From the NCBI GenBank assembly GCA_023431385.1, contig JAEYWA010000273.1:1-27973 (forward strand): a stretch of 27,973 nt of DNA, given 5' to 3'. Origin of the DNA: Bacillota bacterium. GTDB taxonomy: Bacteria; Bacillota; Clostridia; Acetivibrionales; DSM-1351. The position numbers and the translations under genes were made by a program. The number at the start of each line of letters is the position of its first letter. Positions within the stretch are counted from its first letter, which is position 1. Positions 23,669-27,973 of this stretch are shown here, piece by piece. The notes below the pieces were generated by a model that was not told the origin of the DNA, made no database searches, and was given only the letters and a program-made list of their open reading frames with translations.

Positions 23669-23700
23669 GGGCTTAGCTGCATTTAACTGCAACTAAGCCC
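23669..23700 (-). terminator. Terminator of gap
   Basis: Arms GGGCTTAGCTGCA (23669-23681) and TGCAACTAAGCCC (23688-23700) pair over 12 of 13 positions with a 6-base loop. On the minus strand TTAATTGCTTTG follows. It begins 27 bases after the gap stop. Confidence 0.75.
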
Positions 23701-23726
23701 TGTAAGCCTTGATATAAAAGCCTTAA

Positions 23727-24737
23727 TTATTTAGCATCAACTGTAGCCATGTGTTCGATAAGGTTAACAACCTTGTTTGAATAACCCCATTCGTTATCGT
23801 ACCATGATACTAACTTAACGAAGTTACCGTTCAATGCGATACCAGCATCAGCATCGAATATTGAAGTACGCGCATCGTGGATAAAGTCAGTTGAAACAAC
23901 TGCATCTTCAGTGTATCCGAGAATACCTTTGAGGTTAGTTTCTGAAGCCTTCTTAACAGCTGCTTTGATTTCTTCATAAGTAGCTGATTTTTCAAGACGA
24001 ACTGTCAGGTCAACAACTGAAACGTCAACTGTGGGAACTCTGAAAGCCATACCTGTCAATTTACCGTTCAATTCTGGAATAACCTTTCCAACTGCCTTAG
24101 CAGCACCGGTTGATGAAGGAATGATGTTTCCGAGGATTGATCTACCGCCTCTCCAGTCTTTCATTGAAGGAGCGTCAACTGTCTTCTGAGTGTTAGTAGC
24201 AGCGTGAACTGTTGTCATAAGACCTTCTACTATACCGAAGTTGTCGTTGATAACCTTAGCCAAAGGAGCCAAGCAGTTAGTAGTACAAGAAGCGTTTGAT
24301 ACAACTGTCATGTCCTTAGTATATTTGTCATCGTTAACGCCCATAACGAACATAGGAGCGTCAGCTGAAGGAGCACTGATAATTACTTTCTTAGCTCCAC
24401 CTTTTATGTGAGCAGAAGCCTTTTCAGTAGTTGTGAATACACCTGTTGATTCAACAACATAATCTGCACCACAAGCACCCCAAGCTATAGCTGTAGGATC
24501 TTTTTCAGCAAATACTGAAATTTCTTTTCCATTAACAACGAGCTTACCATCTTTAACTTCAACAGTTCCTTCGAATTTACCATGAACTGTGTCATAAGTT
24601 AACATATATTTCATGTACTCGAGATCGATGAATGGATCATTGATTCCCTTTACTTCTACATTAGGGTTGTTTATTGCAGCCCTGAAAACAAGACGTCCGA
24701 TACGTCCAAAACCGTTAATACCCATTTTTACTGCCAT
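23727..24737 (-). CDS. gap: Glyceraldehyde-3-phosphate dehydrogenase, 336 aa
   Basis: Type I NAD-dependent GAPDH of glycolysis. The N-terminal GINGFGRIGR (7-16) binds NAD, with Asp34 in INDP favouring NAD over NADP. The active site is SNASCTTNCLAPL with catalytic C151, and H178 in TTVHAATNTQ. The C-terminal SWYDNEWGYSNKVVNLI is typical. Length is standard. GGAGG lies 8 bases before the ATG. Codon use looks highly biased, as expected of a strongly expressed gene. It is monocistronic here, with its own promoter and terminator; pgk is not next to it. Confidence 0.98.
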   Translation of the reverse strand: MAVKMGINGFGRIGRLVFRAAINNPNVEVKGINDPFIDLEYMKYMLTYDTVHGKFEGTVEVKDGKLVVNGKEISVFAEKDPTAIAWGACGADYVVESTGVFTTTEKASAHIKGGAKKVIISAPSADAPMFVMGVNDDKYTKDMTVVSNASCTTNCLAPLAKVINDNFGIVEGLMTTVHAATNTQKTVDAPSMKDWRGGRSILGNIIPSSTGAAKAVGKVIPELNGKLTGMAFRVPTVDVSVVDLTVRLEKSATYEEIKAAVKKASETNLKGILGYTEDAVVSTDFIHDARTSIFDADAGIALNGNFVKLVSWYDNEWGYSNKVVNLIEHMATVDAK

Positions 24738-24828
24738 TGTTGTTACCTCCTAAGTTTTTTATTAATTAGAAACGATGTTAATTTCGTCCCTTAACCAAGC
24801 AAATTAATGCTTATGAACAATATTGATA

Positions 24829-24851
24829 TTGGTTTTGATTTCCTAAACCAA
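24829..24851 (-). promoter_or_regulatory. Hairpin at the 5' end of gap mRNA
   Basis: Minus-strand TTGGTTT (24851-24845) and AAACCAA (24835-24829) form a 7-bp stem with a 9-base loop, starting at the predicted transcription start. A stem at the extreme 5' end is a known way to stabilise mRNA; the role here is inferred. Confidence 0.4.
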
Positions 24852-24856
24852 AATTA

Positions 24857-24885
24857 ATTCTATAATATTTCAAAAACATTTTCAA
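24857..24885 (-). promoter_or_regulatory. Sigma-A promoter of gap
   Basis: Minus-strand -35 TTGAAA (24880-24885) and -10 TAGAAT (24857-24862), 17-base spacing. Transcription would start near 24850, giving a leader of about 110 bases. Confidence 0.6.
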
Positions 24886-24913
24886 TAGTGTAAACGCCCA
24901 AATTAATAAATAT

Positions 24914-25828
24914 TTAACAAAGTGCAACTATATACTTTTCAACAAAGCCCACCGGATTATAGGACAGCTTAGCTTTTCTCAGTCCTTCAAGACCCAGATC
25001 CTGTTCACGGTTCACATATTCCAGACCTGTCCATTGATTCGCCACGAACTGCTGGTTTATCAGCGGATAAAGTCCGTGTATATCAGCATTTGCCTTTTCA
25101 ATGTGAATTACAGCTGTATCTCTGTTCAACTGTTCACCTACAGTAAAGGCCTGTGGTACACCATCAACCTTTACTATTGCGCCCTTTAAGCCGAGGGACT
25201 TGTAATTATCCAACAGTTCCAGATTAGCTATTCTTTCTGCAATAAGGCTGCTTTGTGTTAAATAATTTCTCTGAATACACCAATTTTCAAGAATATCTTT
25301 ACAGTCTGAAATATTAGTCTCGTTTATTTCCTCATATTCAAAGGTATAAAGTTTCCTAAATTTATTTATATGATTTCTCTTTCCGTCAAGCCTTTTACCC
25401 GCAAGAGTTGAAAGGCTTTTTACCAGATACAGGTAGTCATAATTGTCCCTGTCCTCAACTGACTCATAGCAAATACCCAACTGCTCCAAAACAGCCAGCT
25501 GTTCAGCAGATACTCTTCTCATCCTGAATTGCCAGCCCATTTCAGCGAAATACTCCTTCAAAATATACAGAACACTCTTCAGGTCACCCATTCTGCTGTA
25601 GTCGCCAACAGGAAAAAAGCAAAAGGGCTGATTTACATCTGTCATTGATATTATGCATAAAAAATCGTTTACAATGCTATATCTGTTTTTGTAATAATCT
25701 CTCCACATGAAGAAGTTGGTAAAATTAAGTTCTGATACCTTTAAATCCGCTATTTTAAAATAACTATCAAATTTAAGCTTATCATCAATGTTTATTTCTG
25801 TAAGCTTCAAAGTTGTTGTTTGCAACAC
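24914..25828 (-). CDS. DUF2156 (LPG-synthase C-terminal-like) protein, 304 aa
   Basis: A cytoplasmic protein with the GNAT-like fold of the DUF2156 family, related to the C-terminal domain of phosphatidylglycerol lysyltransferase (MprF). Visible signatures are SELNFTNFFMWRDYY near the N-terminus, DYLYLVKSLSTLAGKRLDGK and HINKFRKLY in the middle, and AVIHIEKANADIHGLYPLINQ near the C-terminus. There is no membrane domain. The start is uncertain: GTG at 25828 (AGGGGG 4 bases upstream) or the adjacent TTG at 25825. It follows the M20 peptidase gene by 40 bases and is probably co-transcribed with it and trmL. Reaction and substrate unknown; an aminoacyl-tRNA-dependent acyltransferase is one possibility. 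Confidence 0.8.
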   Translation of the reverse strand: MLQTTTLKLTEINIDDKLKFDSYFKIADLKVSELNFTNFFMWRDYYKNRYSIVNDFLCIISMTDVNQPFCFFPVGDYSRMGDLKSVLYILKEYFAEMGWQFRMRRVSAEQLAVLEQLGICYESVEDRDNYDYLYLVKSLSTLAGKRLDGKRNHINKFRKLYTFEYEEINETNISDCKDILENWCIQRNYLTQSSLIAERIANLELLDNYKSLGLKGAIVKVDGVPQAFTVGEQLNRDTAVIHIEKANADIHGLYPLINQQFVANQWTGLEYVNREQDLGLEGLRKAKLSYNPVGFVEKYIVALC

Positions 25829-25868
25829 AGTTCCCCCTAATTCAGTCCGATCAAATGCAAATCAGTAA

Positions 25869-26981
25869 TCACCTAACATTTTTTAATATTGAGATTAAAA
25901 ACTTGACAGCATCCTCCATATCGGTAATCGCAATTTGTTCCTGTACGCCATGGATCTTAGCCATACCGATACTTAAGTCCACAGCTTCAATTCCTTTAGA
26001 ATTGATTATATTTGTATCGCTTCCTCCGCCGGTTGTCACGGCCTCAAAAACAAATCCGCTCTCAGCAGCGGCCTTTTCCATTATTTTAATAATATTTGAA
26101 TTCATGTCTATATTGTAGGCCTGATATTCATTCTCTGCGGTAAACTCGATCTGCCCGCCCCACTTGGCTGCTGCTTTTTCAAAGCAGTCCCGCATATGTT
26201 CTGTCTGTTGATGTAATTTTGAAGTTTGACGGCTTCTTGCTTCACCCTCGATTTCTATCCTGTCACAAACTATGTTTGTTGCTACACCACCATGTATGAC
26301 GCCAATATTTGCTGTTGTTTCCTCATCAATACGCCCCAGCTTCATTGAGGAAATGGCATCAGCCATAATTGAAATGGCACTTATTCCTTTTTCAGGTTCC
26401 ATTCCCGCATGGGCTGCCTTCCCCTTAATGACCACATGAATTTTATTTTGTGACGGTGCTTTAACAGCGGCACACCCAATTCTACCATCGCTGTCCATAA
26501 TAAATCCGTACTTGGCGTATATCTTACTATAATCAAGGTTTTTTGCACCAAGTAGACCTATCTCCTCTGCAATTGTAAACGCTACCTGGATATCTCCGTG
26601 TTCAGTTCCCTGTTCCTTTAGTATTTTTAAGGTCTCCAGAATTATGGCTATACCTGCAGCATCATCTCCACCAAGGATGGTTGTACCATCACTTTTTATC
26701 AAATCCCCCTCAATTATGGGCTTTTTGCCTATACCTGGTACTACTGTATCCATGTGAGCTGTTACTAAAACAGCAGGAACATCTTTGTTTCCTTTTATCG
26801 TACATATTATGTTACCGCACTGACCTCCTACTTTTTGCCCTGCGTCATCCTCAATCGGATCATATCCCATTTCCTGAAGCTTTTTCTTCAGAGTATCACA
26901 TATTTGTCTCTCTTTTAATGATAAACTATCTATCCTTACTAATTCCATAAATTCATCAACAAGCCTGCTTCTATTTACCAT
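25869..26981 (-). CDS. M20 family metallopeptidase, PepT-like, 370 aa
   Basis: A peptidase T-like member of the M20 family of two-metal aminopeptidases and deacylases. Metal ligands and catalytic residues are in place: H76 and D78 in TAHMDTV, D106 in LGGDDAAG, E139/E140 in IAEEIGL, D163 in MDSDG, and the C-terminal His in IHGVQE. The dimerisation insert is visible around KGKAAHAGMEPEKG. Length is slightly below PepT (about 410). AAGGAG lies 9 bases before the ATG. It is 104 bases downstream of trmL. It probably releases N-terminal residues from small peptides in the cytoplasm, but the exact substrate is not known. Confidence 0.9.
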   Translation of the reverse strand: MVNRSRLVDEFMELVRIDSLSLKERQICDTLKKKLQEMGYDPIEDDAGQKVGGQCGNIICTIKGNKDVPAVLVTAHMDTVVPGIGKKPIIEGDLIKSDGTTILGGDDAAGIAIILETLKILKEQGTEHGDIQVAFTIAEEIGLLGAKNLDYSKIYAKYGFIMDSDGRIGCAAVKAPSQNKIHVVIKGKAAHAGMEPEKGISAISIMADAISSMKLGRIDEETTANIGVIHGGVATNIVCDRIEIEGEARSRQTSKLHQQTEHMRDCFEKAAAKWGGQIEFTAENEYQAYNIDMNSNIIKIMEKAAAESGFVFEAVTTGGGSDTNIINSKGIEAVDLSIGMAKIHGVQEQIAITDMEDAVKFLISILKNVR

Positions 26982-27085
26982 TTCAACCCACTCCTTAACT
27001 TTTTTGCTCCAATATTAATATACCCACTTTTTTTTATTTATCACTCTTTTTGTTAAAATCTATCTAAGAGCATAAGTAGTACCTG

Positions 27086-27580
27086 TTACCAGTCATATCT
27101 TACCAATTTTCCTTCAGTACTGAGGTTCTCAAAATTCCTCTGCCTAAAAGCTTCATATACAACAATTGCAACAGAATTGGATAGATTTAATGATCTTATT
27201 CCCTCTTTCATCGGAATCCTTATACAGGTCTCTTTGTTATCTTTTAACAATTCCTCCGGTAAACCGGCCGTTTCTTTTCCAAATAGTATAAAACAATCCT
27301 CTTCATAAGACACATCACAGTAATTATGAATAGCCTTGGTTGTGGAATAGTAAAGTTTATGGTCTCCATACTTATCTATAAAGTCCTTTAGACTGTCATA
27401 GTAACTTATTTTCGCCTCATTCCAGTAGTCCAGACCTGCTCTTTTCAGATATCTATCTTCAATTGAAAACCCAAGCGGGCCGACTAAATGCAAGACAGCT
27501 CCTGTCGCAGCACAGGTTCTTACTATGTTCCCGGTGTTCTGGGGTATCTCAGGTTCAACCAATACAATATTAAGCGCCAT
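27086..27580 (-). CDS. trmL: tRNA (cytidine/uridine-34-2'-O)-methyltransferase, 164 aa
   Basis: A SPOUT-fold methyltransferase that methylates the wobble ribose of certain Leu tRNAs. The conserved blocks are all present: VLVEPEIPQNTGNIVRTCAA at the N-terminus, RAGLDYW, ILFGKETAGLPEELL, and the knot region IPMKEGIRSLNLSNSVAIVV. Length fits the single-domain TrmL subgroup. AAAGGAG lies 11 bases before the ATG, a somewhat long gap. It is the first gene of a likely trmL-M20-DUF2156 unit, upstream of gap. A hairpin between it and cheX shields it from cheX transcription. Confidence 0.95.
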   Translation of the reverse strand: MALNIVLVEPEIPQNTGNIVRTCAATGAVLHLVGPLGFSIEDRYLKRAGLDYWNEAKISYYDSLKDFIDKYGDHKLYYSTTKAIHNYCDVSYEEDCFILFGKETAGLPEELLKDNKETCIRIPMKEGIRSLNLSNSVAIVVYEAFRQRNFENLSTEGKLVRYDW

Positions 27581-27640
27581 ATTAATGAAAACTCCTTTCT
27601 AAATTCCAAAGTAAACAAACATCCTGTGCTATATTTACCC

Positions 27641-27669
27641 AATAGAAAAAGATGGTATACACCATCTTT
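27641..27669 (-). terminator. Terminator of cheX
   Basis: AAAGATGGT (27648-27656) and ACCATCTTT (27661-27669) pair perfectly with a 4-base loop. On the minus strand TTTTTCTATT follows, so it ends the cheX transcript. Confidence 0.8.
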
Positions 27670-27713
27670 AATATACTTAGATTATTTTATCATTTTATAT
27701 AATTAAATCAAAA

Positions 27714-27973
27714 TTAATCTTCAACAGAGATATCTATTTCCAATGTTTCGTCATCATTTAAGTAAAGCGGGATACAGATTGTTTTCATTTTTGATGGGGA
27801 TATTTGAAGATTCTCACCCAGTAAAAGAGACGGAGGAGTGATTTCAATACCTATTCCCTTGTTATATAGTATAGTCGCTGTATTCCCTAAAATCATATTT
27901 GTTAATTCGGATAAAGCACTTTTGGATATTTCATTTAATTCATCGACAGGCATACCGAACATCATTGCTGATG
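27714..27973 (-). CDS. cheX: Chemotaxis protein CheX, C-terminal part (window edge)
   Basis: The visible 86 codons read MMFGMPVDELNEISKSALSE followed by LTNMILGNTATI, matching the CheC/CheX-family helix with E and N (ELxNMIxGN) that forms the CheY-P phosphatase active site. The C-terminal half, PSLLLGEN then ICIPL and EIDISVED, is the usual CheX ending. The frame is still open upstream at the window edge, so the N-terminal part lies outside. CheX removes phosphate from CheY. The intact catalytic Glu/Asn suggests it is active. Confidence 0.82.
   Translation of the reverse strand, partial: SAMMFGMPVDELNEISKSALSELTNMILGNTATILYNKGIGIEITPPSLLLGENLQISPSKMKTICIPLYLNDDETLEIDISVED

Larger units (their letters stand above)
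23252..23726. other. Intergenic region between MCP and gap
   Basis: This 475-base stretch contains the MCP promoter (23383-23411), a 19-bp imperfect hairpin (23537-23587) belonging to no known gene, and the gap terminator (23669-23700). No protein-coding frame stands out. A short segment at 23513-23531 nearly matches 13367-13385. Confidence 0.6.

Overview
The window looks like a chromosomal segment of a low-GC, anaerobic Firmicute, most likely a cluster III clostridium of the Ruminiclostridium (R. cellulolyticum/papyrosolvens) type. The evidence is the AT-rich intergenic DNA, strong GGAGG ribosome-binding sites, sigma-A-like promoters, and the gene content: FabV-type enoyl reductase, CheX, a type 2 GalT, AraC regulators beside sugar operons, and a SecA2-like ATPase. 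The genus is an inference from gene content; no rRNA is present. I saw no tRNA, rRNA, CRISPR array, insertion sequence or phage gene.

Layout. Bases 1-99 carry the first 33 codons of pgk (minus strand, cut by the window edge). A pentapeptide-repeat protein gene follows at 475-1116. From 1212 to 5271 (minus) lies a four-gene operon with two pairs of a Gfo/Idh/MocA oxidoreductase and a sugar phosphate isomerase/epimerase-like TIM barrel. An AraC regulator (5578-6405) diverges from it. The two promoters overlap at their -35 boxes, and a possible 31-codon leader ORF precedes the regulator.

From 13184 down to 6462 (minus) there is a six-gene run: a membrane-anchored extracytoplasmic protein, an ABC ATPase, an ABC-2 permease (probable TTG start), an unknown 82-residue membrane protein, a SecA2-like translocase ATPase, and a CPBP intramembrane protease homologue. 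This run is the best candidate for an undescribed system: a SecA-like motor in the same likely transcript as an ABC exporter and a membrane protease. A broken Xre-type regulator remnant lies just upstream.

Next is the Leloir operon galT-galK-galE (17770 to 13865, minus), diverging from a second AraC regulator (18009-18881). A perfect 13-bp inverted repeat lies between them. Then come a YfcE-like phosphodiesterase, fabV (minus), a second CPBP protein (plus), and an unusual chemotaxis transducer with six membrane segments and no evident extracellular domain or HAMP (minus). The end of the window holds gap, a DUF2156 protein, an M20 peptidase T-like enzyme, trmL and a partial cheX, all on the minus strand.

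How they fit together. gap and pgk, often adjacent in clostridia, lie on the same strand but about 23.6 kb apart, with regulated sugar-use modules between them. The two AraC-controlled modules plausibly feed glycoside- and galactose-derived carbon into glycolysis, while the SecA2/ABC/CPBP module concerns the cell envelope or export. Bidirectional terminators separate the modules clearly.
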